Assembly (NCBI GenBank): GCA_903813345.2
Contig: CAIIXF020000010.1
Span: 25,134,425 to 25,198,424, forward strand
From: Owenia fusiformis
Lineage: Eukaryota; Annelida; Polychaeta; Sabellida; Oweniidae
Length of the DNA stretch: 64,000 nt
Direction of reading: 5' to 3'
Shown: one piece after another, positions 1 through 14,100 of the stretch
Position numbering within the stretch: the stretch's first letter is position 1
How the letters are laid out: each line of letters begins with the position of its first letter
Translations under genes and position numbers: made by a program
Notes under the pieces: model-generated
Databases searched by the model: none
What the model was told of the DNA's origin: nothing
Seen by the model: only the letters and a program-made list of their open reading frames with translations

Positions 1-3000
1 TATAACATCATTTTATACCATTAATTTCAATTTTAGAAAGAAAAATTTATTTCGTAACGCTCATCCGAGGAGGGTGTCATCCTAAATGTGTCTCGTCCGG
101 AGACGTGTCATCCCGAGATGACACCAGACATCACCACTCTGTTCAACTTGAACTATAACATCATTTTATACCATTAATTTCAATTTTAGAAAGAAAAATT
201 TATTTCGTAACGCTCATCCGAGGAGGGTGTCATCCTAAATGTGTCTCGTCCGGAGACGTGTCATCCCGAGATGACACCAGACATCACCACTCTGTTCAAC
301 TTGAACTATAACATCATTTTATACCATTAATTTCAATTTTAGAAAGAAAAATTTATTTCGTAACGCTCATCCGAGGAGGGTGTCATCCTAAATGTGTCTC
401 GTCCGGAGACGTGTCATCCCGAGATGACACCAGACATCACCACTCTGTTCAACTTGAACTATAACATCATTTTATACCATTAATTTCAATTTTAGAAAGA
501 AAAATTTATTTCGTAACGCTCATCCGAGGAGGGTGTCATCCTAAATGTGTCTCGTCCGGAGACGTGTCATCCCGAGATGACACCAGACATCACCACTCTG
601 TTCAACTTGAACTATAACATCATTTTATACCATTAATTTCAATTTTAGAAAGAAAAATTTATTTCGTAACGCTCATCCGAGGAGGGTGTCATCCTAAATG
701 TGTCTCGTCCGGAGACGTGTCATCCCGAGATGACACCAGACATCACCACTCTGTTCAACTTGAACTATAACATCATTTTATACCATTAATTTCAATTTTA
801 GAAAGAAAAATTTATTTCGTAACGCTCATCCGAGGAGGGTGTCATCCTAAATGTGTCTCGTCCGGAGACGTGTCATCCCGAGATGACACCAGACATCACC
901 ACTCTGTTCAACTTGAACTATAACATCATTTTATACCATTAATTTCAATTTTAGAAAGAAAAATTTATTTCGTAACGCTCATCCGAGGAGGGTGTCATCC
1001 TAAATGTGTCTCGTCCGGAGACGTGTCATCCCGAGATGACACCAGACATCACCACTCTGTTCAACTTGAACTATAACATCATTTTATACCATTAATTTCA
1101 ATTTTAGAAAGAAAAATTTATTTCGTAACGCTCATCCGAGGAGGGTGTCATCCTAAATGTGTCTCGTCCGGAGACGTGTCATCCCGAGATGACACCAGAC
1201 ATCACCACTCTGTTCAACTTGAACTATAACATCATTTTATACCATTAATTTCAATTTTAGAAAGAAAAATTTATTTCGTAACGCTCATCCGAGGAGGGTG
1301 TCATCCTAAATGTGTCTCGTCCGGAGACGTGTCATCCCGAGATGACACCAGACATCACCACTCTGTTCAACTTGAACTATAACATCATTTTATACCATTA
1401 ATTTCAATTTTAGAAAGAAAATTTATTTCGTAACGCTCATCCGAGGAGGGTGTCATCCTAAATGTGTCTCGTCCGGAGACGTGTCATCCCGAGATGACAC
1501 CAGACATCACCACTCTGTTCAACTTGAACTATAACATCATTTTATACCATTAATTTCAATTTTAGAAAGAAAAATTTATTTCGTAACGCTCATCCGAGGA
1601 GGGTGTCATCCTAAATGTGTCTCGTCCGGAGACGTGTCATCCCGAGATGACACCAGACATCACCACTCTGTTCAACTTGAACTATAACATCATTTTATAC
1701 CATTAATTTCAATTTTAGAAAGAAAAATTTATTTCGTAACGCTCATCCGAGGAGGGTGTCATCCTAAATGTGTCTCGTCCGGAGACGTGTCATCCCGAGA
1801 TGACACCAGACATCACCACTCTGTTCAACTTGAACTATAACATCATTTTATACCATTAATTTCAATTTTAGAAAGAAAAATTTATTTCGTAACGCTCATC
1901 CGAGGAGGGTGTCATCCTAAATGTGTCTCGTCCGGAGACGTGTCATCCCGAGATGACACCAGACATCACCACTCTGTTCAACTTGAACTATAACATCATT
2001 TTATACCATTAATTTCAATTTAGAAAGAAAAATTTATTTCGTAACGCTCATCCGAGGAGGGTGTCATCCTAATGTGTCTCGTCCGGAGACGTGTCATCCC
2101 GAGATGACACCAGACATCACCACTCTGTTCAACTTGAACTATAACATCATTTTATACCATTAATTTCAATTTTAGAAAGAAAAATTTATTTCGTAACGCT
2201 CATCCGAGGAGGGTGTCATCCTAAATGTGTCTCGTCCGGAGACGTGTCATCCCGAGATGACACCAGACATCACCACTCTGTTCAACTTGAACTATAACAT
2301 CATTTTATACCATTAATTTCAATTTTAGAAAGAAAAATTTATTTCGTAACGCTCATCCGAGGAGGGTGTCATCCTAAATGTGTCTCGTCCGGAGACGTGT
2401 CATCCCGAGATGACACCAGACATCACCACTCTGTTCAACTTGAACTATAACATCATTTTATACCATTAATTTCAATTTTAGAAAGAAAAATTTATTTCGT
2501 AACGCTCATCCGAGGAGGGTGTCATCCTAAATGTGTCTCGTCCGGAGACGTGTCATCCCGAGATGACACCAGACATCACCACTCTGTTCAACTTGAACTA
2601 TAACATCATTTTATACCATTAATTTCAATTTAGAAAGAAAAATTTATTTCGTAACGCTCATCCGAGGAGGGTGTCATCCTAAATGTGTCTCGTCCGGAGA
2701 CGTGTCATCCCGAGATGACACCAGACATCACCACTCTGTTCAACTTGAACTATAACATCATTTTATACCATTAATTTCAATTTTAGAAAGAAAAATTTAT
2801 TTCGTAACGCTCATCCGAGGAGGGTGTCATCCTAAATGTGTCTCGTCCGGAGACGTGTCATCCCGAGATGACACCAGACATCACCACTCTGTTCAACTTG
2901 AACTATAACATCATTTTATACCATTAATTTCAATTTTAGAAAGAAAAATTTATTTCGTAACGCTCATCCGAGGAGGGTGTCATCCTAAATGTGTCTCGTC

Positions 3001-4000
3001 CGGAGACGTGTCATCCCGAGATGACACCAGACATCACCACTCTGTTCAACTTGAACTATAACATCATTTTATACCATTAATTTCAATTTTAGAAAGAAAA
3101 ATTTATTTCGTAACGCTCATCCGAGGAGGGTGTCATCCTAAATGTGTCTCGTCCGGAGACGTGTCATCCCGAGATGACACCAGACATCACCACTCTGTTC
3201 AACTTGAACTATAACATCATTTTATACCATTAATTTCAATTTTAGAAAGAAAAATTTATTTCGTAACGCTCATCCGAGGAGGGTGTCATCCTAAATGTGT
3301 CTCGTCCGGAGACGTGTCATCCCGAGATGACACCAGACATCACCACTCTGTTCAACTTGAACTATAACATCATTTTATACCATTAATTTCAATTTTAGAA
3401 AGAAAAATTTATTTCGTAACGCTCATCCGAGGAGGGTGTCATCCTAAATGTGTCTCGTCCGGAGACGTGTCATCCCGAGATGACACCAGACATCACCACT
3501 CTGTTCAACTTGAACTATAACATCATTTTATACCATTAATTTCAATTTTAGAAAGAAAAATTTATTTCGTAACGCTCATCCGAGGAGGGTGTCATCCTAA
3601 ATGTGTCTCGTCCGGAGACGTGTCATCCCGAGATGACACCAGACATCACCACTCTGTTCAACTTGAACTATAACATCATTTTATACCATTAATTTCAATT
3701 TTAGAAAGAAAAATTTATTTCGTAACGCTCATCCGAGGAGGGTGTCATCCTAAATGTGTCTCGTCCGGAGACGTGTCATCCCGAGATGACACCAGACATC
3801 ACCACTCTGTTCAACTTGAACTATAACATCATTTTATACCATTAATTTCAATTTTAGAAAGAAAAATTTATTTCGTAACGCTCATCCGAGGAGGGTGTCA
3901 TCCTAAATGTGTCTCGTCCGGAGACGTGTCATCCCGAGATGACACCAGACATCACCACTCTGTTCAACTTGAACTATAACATCATTTTATACCATTAATT
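1..4000. repeat. 153-bp satellite array, 26 full copies plus a partial
   Basis: Monomers start at 1, 154, 307 and so on; the 27th starts at 3975 and is cut by the gap. Copies look almost identical. The only changes I saw are single-base losses near 1411, 2016, 2068 and 2627. Each monomer has an AT-rich half and a half with seven or so CpGs. That half can fold: gtgtcatc-ccga-gatgacac (105-124 in copy 1) is a perfect 8-bp stem, and an earlier ggtgtcatc (73-81) could compete for the same arm. No coding sequence is seen. Such homogeneity implies recent amplification or concerted evolution; assembly over-collapse or expansion is also possible. Confidence 0.97.
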
Positions 4001-4500
4001 NNNNNNNNNNNNNNNNNNNNNNNNNNNNNNNNNNNNNNNNNNNNNNNNNNNNNNNNNNNNNNNNNNNNNNNNNNNNNNNNNNNNNNNNNNNNNNNNNNNN
4101 NNNNNNNNNNNNNNNNNNNNNNNNNNNNNNNNNNNNNNNNNNNNNNNNNNNNNNNNNNNNNNNNNNNNNNNNNNNNNNNNNNNNNNNNNNNNNNNNNNNN
4201 NNNNNNNNNNNNNNNNNNNNNNNNNNNNNNNNNNNNNNNNNNNNNNNNNNNNNNNNNNNNNNNNNNNNNNNNNNNNNNNNNNNNNNNNNNNNNNNNNNNN
4301 NNNNNNNNNNNNNNNNNNNNNNNNNNNNNNNNNNNNNNNNNNNNNNNNNNNNNNNNNNNNNNNNNNNNNNNNNNNNNNNNNNNNNNNNNNNNNNNNNNNN
4401 NNNNNNNNNNNNNNNNNNNNNNNNNNNNNNNNNNNNNNNNNNNNNNNNNNNNNNNNNNNNNNNNNNNNNNNNNNNNNNNNNNNNNNNNNNNNNNNNNNNN
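4001..4500. other. Assembly gap (500 N)
   Basis: Exactly 500 N. The round size suggests a placeholder, so the true length is unknown. It is bounded by the 153-bp satellite on the left and a 61-bp minisatellite on the right. The 3' part of the fibrillin gene must continue to the left, so the join across this gap is not proven by the sequence. Confidence 0.99.
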
Positions 4501-4974
4501 TCTACTCACAGTTGTACACACTATCTACTCATGGTTGTATTATCAACTCACAGTTTCACTTTCTACTCACAGTTGTACACACTATCTACTCATGGTTGTA
4601 TTATCAAATCATGGTTTCACTTTCTACTCACAGTTGTACACACTATCTACTCATGGTTGTATTATCAACTCACGGTCTCACTTTCTACTCACAGTTGTAC
4701 ACACTATCTACTCATGGTTGTATTATCAAATCATGGTTTCACTTTCTTCTCAAAGTTGTACACACTATCTACTCATGGTTGCATTATCAACTCATGGTCT
4801 CACTTTCTACTCACAGTTGTACAAACTATCTACTCATGGTTGTATTATCAAATCATGGTTTCACTTTCTACTCACAGTTGTACACACTATCTACTCATGG
4901 TTGTATTATCAAATCATGGTTTCACTTTCTACTCACAGTTGTACACACTATCTACTCATGGTTGTACTCCTCAC
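4501..4974. repeat. 61-bp minisatellite, about 8 copies
   Basis: Units begin at 4501, 4562, 4623, 4684, 4745, 4806, 4867 and 4928. Each unit is two similar halves (tctactcacagttgtacac and tctactcatggttgtatta). Because 61 is not a multiple of 3, the array is open in all three forward frames, which creates long but meaningless ORFs up to 5190. It ends 35 bp from the splice donor of the cbEGF36 exon. Confidence 0.95.
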
Positions 4975-5009
4975 AGTGGCAAGGATATCCTTACATTTAC
5001 ACTACTCAC

Positions 5010-5135
5010 CGATGCACTGTTTTCCATCAGTGGTAATGATATAGCCAGGTTTACATTCACAGTTGTAAGAACCCTGCGTGTTGATACATCTTCCATTCTC
5101 ACAGGCACCTCGTACTGTACTGCACTCATTGATAT
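5010..5135 (-). CDS. FBN: Fibrillin exon 44: cbEGF36
   Basis: 126 bp, phase 1-1, one calcium-binding EGF module. Starts (D)INEC and has six cysteines with ENGRC and [12 protein letters not shown], carrying the Asn of the beta-hydroxylation/calcium consensus C-x-N-x4-F/Y-x-C-x-C. It is the fifth cbEGF after TB6, so TB7 is expected next in gene direction, across the gap. Splice donor at 5009/5010 and acceptor at 5135/5136 fit consensus. Confidence 0.92.
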
Positions 5136-8100
5136 CTACAATAAGCTATATATGATGCAACTTTGCACTTTACGTACAAACACAAAATAAAAAACAGCAA
5201 ACTGAAAGAAAGAATTCAGAAAATGAATTAATAACATTAACCAGCTTCTTTGTTGGTTTAAAATAGATTTTTATATGACAAGTTCTTTTATATACAGATT
5301 TTATATACAGCTTCCTCTCTATATGCTTATTATTTCCAGCATTTTGAGAAAACGCAAAAACTGAAGTAATTATAAAGCTGTCCTTCACCCATCCCTCCCT
5401 CCATAACTAATAACTGACTGGAACTTACCAATACATTCATCTCTCATGCCCACCTTCCTAAAGCCAGCAGGGCAGATACACATGTACGTTCCAACAAGAT
5501 TTTTACATGCATAGCGACAGTCATTGGCAGTTGTACTACACTCATCTTCATCTGGAAACAATCATTTAAAATGTGTAGGATTATCAAAATATTATTACAT
5601 GTACTCATAAATTGTCAATCATGGTTTGAAACACTTTGATAATTGACTTGTTTCAGGACAGTTCTTGATGTAAAAATTGAACTCAATGCAGTGCAACTAA
5701 TATGTAGGAATTATATAATTTCAATTCTAATGACGACACACAACATCTAGAAGATCATGATCCTGTAGGTGTGACTTACCTTCGCAATGTCTGCCATCTG
5801 GTGACAGAGTGTATCCTCTTGGACAAATACAACGGAATGATCCAGGGACATTTTGACAGCGGAATGCGCAAGTGTTTACCTCCTCATAACACTCGTTAAC
5901 ATCTGTAACATAAAGGTGAATTGCAGACAAATACTAATACTGTATGACCAGGAGTAGGTCATTGTAACAGCAACACTAAACATCTTCTAAGTGTCAGACA
6001 ACACTGATCAAAATCATACCTCAAAGTGGCCACCATAGATGGGAGCAGTTTCAAATGTGAAATACATCAAGATTCCTAATATATCTTTTACAACTGCTCT
6101 GTAGAGAAGAGAATATGTCAATTTGGGGTTTGACACATTCTCTATAAAGAGTAGTTGTAAAAGGTTTGAAAACTTTAATTGACTAAAGGCCTTCTATGAA
6201 GTGTATACTATAGATACCTTCATAAACCTTTACAAATCTTAACAGGTTGATTGTAACTGGTTCCAGGAGCATTTCTGTGTGATTTTACACCAATTACAAT
6301 TGTAGTTACCTTCACAAACTCCATTATGGTCGGGCAGGAAACCATGAGAACATTCGCAACTGAAACCTCCTATGGTGTTGGTGCATGTGCCATTTCCACA
6401 ATGTTGATAACTCTCTGCACACTCATTCCTATCTGTAAACAATTTAAGTAAACATAAATATATTACATAAAGAAAACAAGTCAATGCACAAATAGTCTTC
6501 TATGTGTTCATCTGGCTGGCAAATACTATCAAAATATACCATTCTATCCATGTCTGATGTCATACGTTTCAAGTTTTTGTATCAAAATGTCCACCACATG
6601 CTTTTTTCTCGTTATGACAAATATTTCTTTCTTATAACACACATAAACTGAAACTGGCACAATTTCTTATATATTTCTAAAAACTTTAATTTCTTATGAC
6701 ATATGCATTGTATTTCTTATTCATTATAACAAATATAGACAAAAATTATTATTACTTATTAGTATTTAGAATGACATAAATCCAAATTCATAAAGCATAT
6801 AATTACTTACCAACACATTTCTTGGTTATTGGGTCTTCCCTGTAACCATGGTTACAGCGGCACCTATAAGAGCCATCAGTATTCACACAAACCCCATTCT
6901 CACACATCTCCATCCCAAACATACTGCACTCATCAATATCTGAAAGAAAGTAAACACTGATTAACATATTAATATACCATTGAACTAAATGTACAAAAAA
7001 CATACTAGATATAGTAATGTGTAATATGCTGTAACGTGTGATCTGTTGGCCCCTAACCTGTTTTAATTTCAGACTTAGGGTCAGTCACTCTTCCTACACC
7101 ATCAGGGCATAGATTATCAAAGCTCTCAGTGCCTTTCTCGGGACAAACCTCACAAGGTTCGCCACCCCATCCAGCTCCCATGGCACAACAGCATTCTGTT
7201 TTTGTCACATTGTTTGGCATTGGGTCCAGACATCGACCAACGACGAACCTCTGGTAGCAATTACCTGTTCGGAGATCTGAAAGAAATTATGTTTTATGTT
7301 ATGTTTTAAATCCATAAAGAATCCATTATTATTTGTACTAATTCACAATTACAAATAAAAGGGGTGCCATTGCAATATTTCTACAGATTAAACAAGAACT
7401 TACAAGATTTTGGAAATTCTCAACATATGGAAAGAAAATATCCCTTTAACTGAGGTGAATTTTATTCACACTGACTGTGTAATGCATGATGGTCGACTAA
7501 AGGTTCAAAATATTAAATCATAATTTCCAAACTTAAAAAGTAATACCACAATCTTACCCATGCATTTTCTGCCATCTATTGAGAGGCCAAAGCCAGGAGG
7601 ACATGTACACCTGAAGCTACCCTCAGAGTTTGCACAAGTCCCATGTTCACAGATCCCAGCAATGGTATTACATTCATTGATATCTGGAAGCATTTATAAA
7701 TCAAATAATTCATAAAAAATAATATCTATCAAAGCTTCTAATTACTGTTTATATTGACATCATATTCCAATCACGTTATAAACAAGGCATAACAAGCAAA
7801 ATGTTACCACTTCCCATTTGTTATAGACACCAAACACCAAACGCCAACTGCTACGATGTATTTCACGTTATATTATTGATGCATCGATTGTTGAGAGAAA
7901 ATCATATATTTTATTTATTTCTGTAAATTTTCCTTGAATCACCATATTATCTTTATTTCCATTAATCAAACATAAAAAAAAGAAATACAAACATGCACAA
8001 CATGTCCCAACTTATGGGTGATGCTATATAGATTTTTCATCCCCAATGACCAACACTAATCAGTTGAATGGCTGCCTTAAAGTTTACCCAGAATGCCCAA

Positions 8101-11100
8101 AAACTAATCAGCACAAAATGTTCATACATATCAACATACCAACACATGTTCGGCTATCTTCATGTAATTTGTAGCCCTCAGAGCAGGTACACTTGAAGGA
8201 GCCCTCCAGGTTGTTACAGACTCCATTCTCACAGATGCCAGCAAGATCTCTACATTCATTCACATCTAAAATACAAAACACATAATTATGTTTTCAGCAA
8301 AATTTGAGCATAATTATGTTTTCAGATAAATAAGATTGTGCTGAACAAAAAATATACAATGTGAGATCAATAGACAAGATGCGAGTAGAAAAAATCTTAA
8401 TTTACATCATTTAATATTCAAAATTCAGTCAAATTGATGTCCTATTTAAAATCTACATGTAAAAGTACATCTAGAAATGTGGTTTTAAAAATTGTTTATC
8501 AACTTTTAAAATTTGATTTTTTGAAAATGTGACTTCTAGTTCAGGGATATTCCCTATAGACCCCATGTTATAAAATCACAAAAAGTGAAATATCTTCTTG
8601 TATTGGTTAGAAAACATTCTTTAACTGGACAAAATTTAATTTGTATAACTATTATATACATAAGGGTGATATGAAAATTGAACCACTAAAACATATAAAT
8701 ATTTCAGTTAAAGGGAATTTTCTACTATACTCGGGATGCTATCTGATACAAATGAGCCACCTGGCAGTGAAACTGATACTCGCATCTGAGTTATTCAGAA
8801 TTGATATGATGCTAACCTTCGCAATACTGATCTCTTTCATTGTACTGATATCCTGGCTGACAGATACACCTAAAGCCTCCAAGTGTGTTCTTACAACGTC
8901 CATTCAAACAGATCCTTGGCAGCTCCAAGCACTCATCAATATCTGCAAGTAAATGTAGTTGCCATTTTATATTACATGTTTATCTAACATAACTGTTTAA
9001 GACCATTTGTAATATGAGAAATATCTGGAGTAATTTTGATCAGTGGTGGTACGATAAATCACAAACTCGAATAATCATTTGTTTGGATTAAAAAGTTGAA
9101 AATTGATTTTTGTTTTCAACTCTGTATGGTTCAGCCTCAGTTTGTTTTCAGCACTTTGTAGAATTTTGGGCATTTTGGAGCATTATAATGCATTGAATGA
9201 TAAGTTTTAGAATCTTATTTCTTTTGAAATATTCAAATTTATTTGATTAATCATCGTCAAATTGCTCCCTATAATCGAGTCTGAAATAAAAAACGCATTG
9301 TATTTTTCAGTATCAACATTTTTTGGAACAAGACACAGTGCTAAATATCACACTTTTAAGAGCCAAATGGCTGCCATGGAACTTATCCAACATGCCCAAA
9401 ACCTAATGAGATCCTGGCACTAGCCTGCTTTTGCATCAAGAAATATTTCATGTTCCAAATAAGCATTTTCCGGGAATTTTGATGCCAAGATTTATGTGGC
9501 ATCCACACTTACACAAGCCAACACAATCACCCTGCCACACAAAAAAAAATATAGCAAATTTCCCTGAAATACTGAAATATACTTTTTCAATCTTAACTAG
9601 TTAGAATTGGCCCTTTAATCCTCCTACAAAAATCCCAGCAAACCAATACAATTATCATAAATATCGGAAAGTTTTACCAAGTGATTCTGTTCAGTCGACC
9701 ATGAAAGAGTCCATATCATCACTCCCATATTACTGTCTCAGTTGGTAATTCACAAATTTCTATGACTATTAAGCTGCTCATTGGAAAATGAATTCTTTTC
9801 ATCACGTGAAAAGTTATGATTTTGTTGATGAATAAATATACTTTAACAGAAACACGACAAGGGGTGAATATTGAATAAGCTTGAACCCTTCCAGAGCATA
9901 GACAGTTCTCTAAAATGGCTGGCTTAACATTTACAAAGGATGCCAAAAAGCTAATCAATTTCAAATTTTCATTCAAAGAACATCCTTTAAAACTTAAGAT
10001 CAATCCATTAACAGTTTGGCTTGAAAAATGTAAGCATTAGACTTTAAAGACAAGATTTTAGGAAGAAATATCCAAAATGACTGCCTTTACTTTTGACAAA
10101 ATGTCACCACCTAGTTGCTCACAATATTATAAGTTCAATCTTAAGTCAGATTCGAATTTCTCAGAACTTGTACGTGATTTTGAAAAAAACATTTGGTCAA
10201 TTTGAAAATTACATTTTTTACCCTGAGAAGGTCATTGAAGGTGAAATCTCAAACGTAAAGTCAGATTTGAACTTTTGAGAACTTTTAGATGATTTTGAAA
10301 AAAGTAGGTCAGTTTGAAGCAAGTTGAAAACCAAGGGTTTGATAACAATACTAGATCACTTACCAACACATTCATTGTTTTCTGTGACAGTAAAACCAAA
10401 GTTGCATTCACATCTGAAGTTCCCAATTGTATTCCTACATGTTCCGTTGCCACAGATACCAGGCTGGGCAAAACACTCATCAATATCTGAAAAGAGGATA
10501 AAATGTTTGTTTCAGTTGTCCACTAGCATGTTGCAAATGGATGGAGGGGTTCATTATATCCCTACAGAACTGTTCAGAGGGATAATAAAGATCATCAAAT
10601 TCAAGGCATATCAATTTTCAAGACACGTTTATCTGGATTATGCCTTGGTCACATTTGCTCCGATTTTCACTTCAGCGCCCGGACGATTGAGTATTTTGTT
10701 CAAAATTGAATATAATATTGAACAAAACACTCAATTGGGCCGATGGATCAGAGCAAATGTGACCCAGGCATTAGAGAGAGATAGTCATAAAATACATGAT
10801 TGCAAATTTTTTGAAAAAAAAGTTGTTAGCATTTCATTCTCAAATATTCAAATTTCCCGCCATTTTTCAAAAAAAGTTGAAATTTCTTAATCATCAAATA
10901 TTTCTTAATGCATTTCAAAAAAGATTATCTTTTTATCACCAATGCAAAGATTGAACAAAAGACACACTATTTCAATAATAAAATGTCATATTTAATAGGC
11001 TACTTCAATGTTTTAGCTTATTAAAAATATTTTGAAACATTAGTGATGTCACTAAGGTAACAAAAACTTTTTGAAAAAAATTGAATTTTTTTTTTCGATG

Positions 11101-14100
11101 TCAATCTTTTCTAAATATGCTAGACTTTCATAAAAAACCAATGTTGATTGTCTAACCAGGTTAAAAGGAAGAATAAATTATGTTTTAGATATCATTGTAC
11201 CATTGGTTTCTATGAGAACTAAAATTTTTGAAATGCATTTTTCTCAGAACCATTTTCATGCACTGATAAGTTCATTTCTCGCTTGTTTATCAACCGATTT
11301 TCTTATTTTTTTCGGCAAAAAACATGGGAGGATGAATGCTATGCATTGGTATGAATTGTGGCTAATTAGAAGATATGAGTGACCTCTAAAAGTTAGTTTT
11401 AAATAAATTAACAAATTTTGGAACAAAAAGTCTATCAAAAACCACTTTTTGAAATTAAAAAAAAAAGTTTCACATATCACACTTTGATAACATTGGGTAA
11501 GACTACAATATAAGCCAAAGTGGTTTAAACTTTACATGGGGCCTTTAATTGGTTAGAATAGGGGTTCTTTCAAAGCTTTTGGTTACTCCTAAAGAATGAT
11601 ATTATAAAGGATAAGACTGACCTATACATTCAGTTCCATCTTGTGAGACCTTGTAGCCATTTTCGCAAATACACTGGAAGCTTCCCTCTAAATTCTTACA
11701 CCTTCCATTCCTACACATCCTTCCTCTCCTGTCTGAACACTCATCAATATCTGAAACAAAAATCTTAATATACATCTATGTACATGACAGGACATCTTCC
11801 AATGAAGGCATTAACATGACAAAATGTCAGATTTGTCAAAGCAAGTAAATTATTGCAAATGGCTACAAAAGTTTATTACATACACCAGTCACAAAGTAAG
11901 TCACAAAAAAACGAGAGAAGGGTCGGTTCAGTTCAGATCGGTTAACTGCGGTTTTTGGCCCCACGGTTTTACTCGGACCATCTATATAATTTCAATTTTC
12001 AAGAAACACATCTAACATGAGGAAACATATGAAAGGTATTACCCAACCAGACCCACTTTAAAAAGGAATCCCTCCCATCTAGTATGGGGCAAGCAACTTT
12101 GATAGACAGCAACAAATAATTCAATTCTAGATGTCCAATACAAAATAAAAGTGAAACCCCTTTAAACGCTATATTTCTGGCATCAATTGCTATTTATGAG
12201 GCCCTCCATGTTAAGATTGAACAACCGAACTGAACCGAGAAAAAACTCTACAAAAACAGTAGCTATAACAATATTACCACTTGAAAATGAAAAAGGCATT
12301 AATAAGTATTTATTATTATTCTAATAAGCCATTCATTTGTAATTTTTCAAATACTTTTTCAGATTTAAAACTGAAATCAAAGTACTCGACTCTGAGCCTA
12401 CTTACCTACACATCTAACCTCCCCCTGAAGTTCATATCCTTCGGGACATTTACAGTGAAATTTTCCTGGCTCATTAACACACTCAGCCTCACCCTCACAT
12501 GGCGGTGAAAAGTCACGACATTCATCAACATCTAGAACCAAACAGAATACAATATACTGAGAATTTGTAAACAATTCTTGTACTCATACATCAAGAACAA
12601 TACAACAGAGTACACTTTGTAAACAAATCGCATACTTAGTACATCTGGAATAAAAACTAGAATGCCCTTAAAATTTGAAAACAATTCTAATACTAAATAC
12701 ATATTTCTGTTTCATTAGAATAACTGAGAAGAAAAATTGAAATAACAAAAAATTATTGAAACGATATGTATATAATATACAGTGTATATACAATGTATAA
12801 GCCATCATAGGATTTTTAAAATGCAGCAAAATAACATAAACCTCCAAACCTTACCTTGTATTGCTACAACTTATTTTATTACTTACAGATTCCTTTCCTT
12901 TTCACTTCTATTTTGGATTCTGATATTAACATGCCTCATCAATAAATGACAAAAATACCATTGTACAGTTTTCTGATTTGAAGCAAAAAACTATGGTGCA
13001 GGTTTTAAAAAATTTATCAGAGGGAAATGTATAGAATTCTATGTGTAATTTCATGTGTATTGTCTTGGAAGGACTTTTTAACTTTCTAATTATGATAAGA
13101 AATTCCCAAGAACTGCTAGAGTTTTTTCAGAGTTAGTCTTCCCGCATAATTGACAGAATAGAAAATATTGTTTTTTCTTACATTTCGTTTGATAATTATT
13201 TTCCCAGTCATCCAAAGTATGGATTATTTTTATGAGAATATGTTTCTCCAAACAAAACATTTAAGGATATAATTTAAAGAGATCAGAACTGTATGTTGAA
13301 AGCTGCTCAAGAATGATACAATATGTCACCTTGGGTGGTCACATGAAAAAACAAGAATATTTCTCACCATGCTTTCCCCATTGAAAAAATGGTGATCCAA
13401 AATGGTGGGAAACAACAATGTAAAGACAAACTGTACAACGCTATTTTTTGTCATTGTACGCTGTCAATGGTAAAGCGTGCATGATATACTCTCATTGCAA
13501 CTTTCTCTACATACCTTCACATTTATGGGAGGAAGGGCTGTACTGGTATCCTAGGGGGCAGTTACATCTGAAACTACCTGCCGTGTTCACACAAACACCA
13601 TTCTCACAAATAGTGGGGAACCTTGTACACTCATCAATGTCTGTAAAAGAATATGTTCACATTTGTAACAACATGTCAAATTCTGCAGCATTCTACATCA
13701 ATATCTGAATCAAATTGTGAAATAATAATATAAAACTACTAGTTAAAGGAAATGGGTTAACCCATTAAATTACATATGTACAGTATTTGTATTGTATGTA
13801 CAGTACAAAATGAAGAAATTCATGAAAAATGATGTCCATAATGTCTGACTCAACAAGTAAATTTCATAATACCTGTAGCTCTAAATAGTTACCATGCATA
13901 ATCAACCAATCATCAGAAATGTACAGAAATGTTGAAACCATATACTACCTAATCTTTATGACATTTGGCTCATATCTGCTCTTTTATATAGGAAATGTGA
14001 GTGTCCCATTTTTTGCCAACGATGTGTAATTACAAATCAGCATATAAGAGACTTACATGTTATTCAAAGTATCACTTGTTAAATCAAAAATAAAGTGCCA

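Noticed and set aside
1-4000. rDNA or 5S-type tandem gene array
   Set aside because: The monomer shows no rRNA, tRNA or snRNA similarity that I recognise; only short hairpins.
3982-4521. Minus-strand frame across the gap
   Set aside because: Made almost entirely of undetermined bases.
4512-5190. Three overlapping forward open frames of 169-219 codons
   Set aside because: All three frames are open because the 61-bp minisatellite shifts frame each copy; the 3' ends run antisense through the cbEGF36 exon.
10324-10890. 188-codon forward frame
   Set aside because: Antisense to the cbEGF28 exon and then runs through a palindromic MITE.
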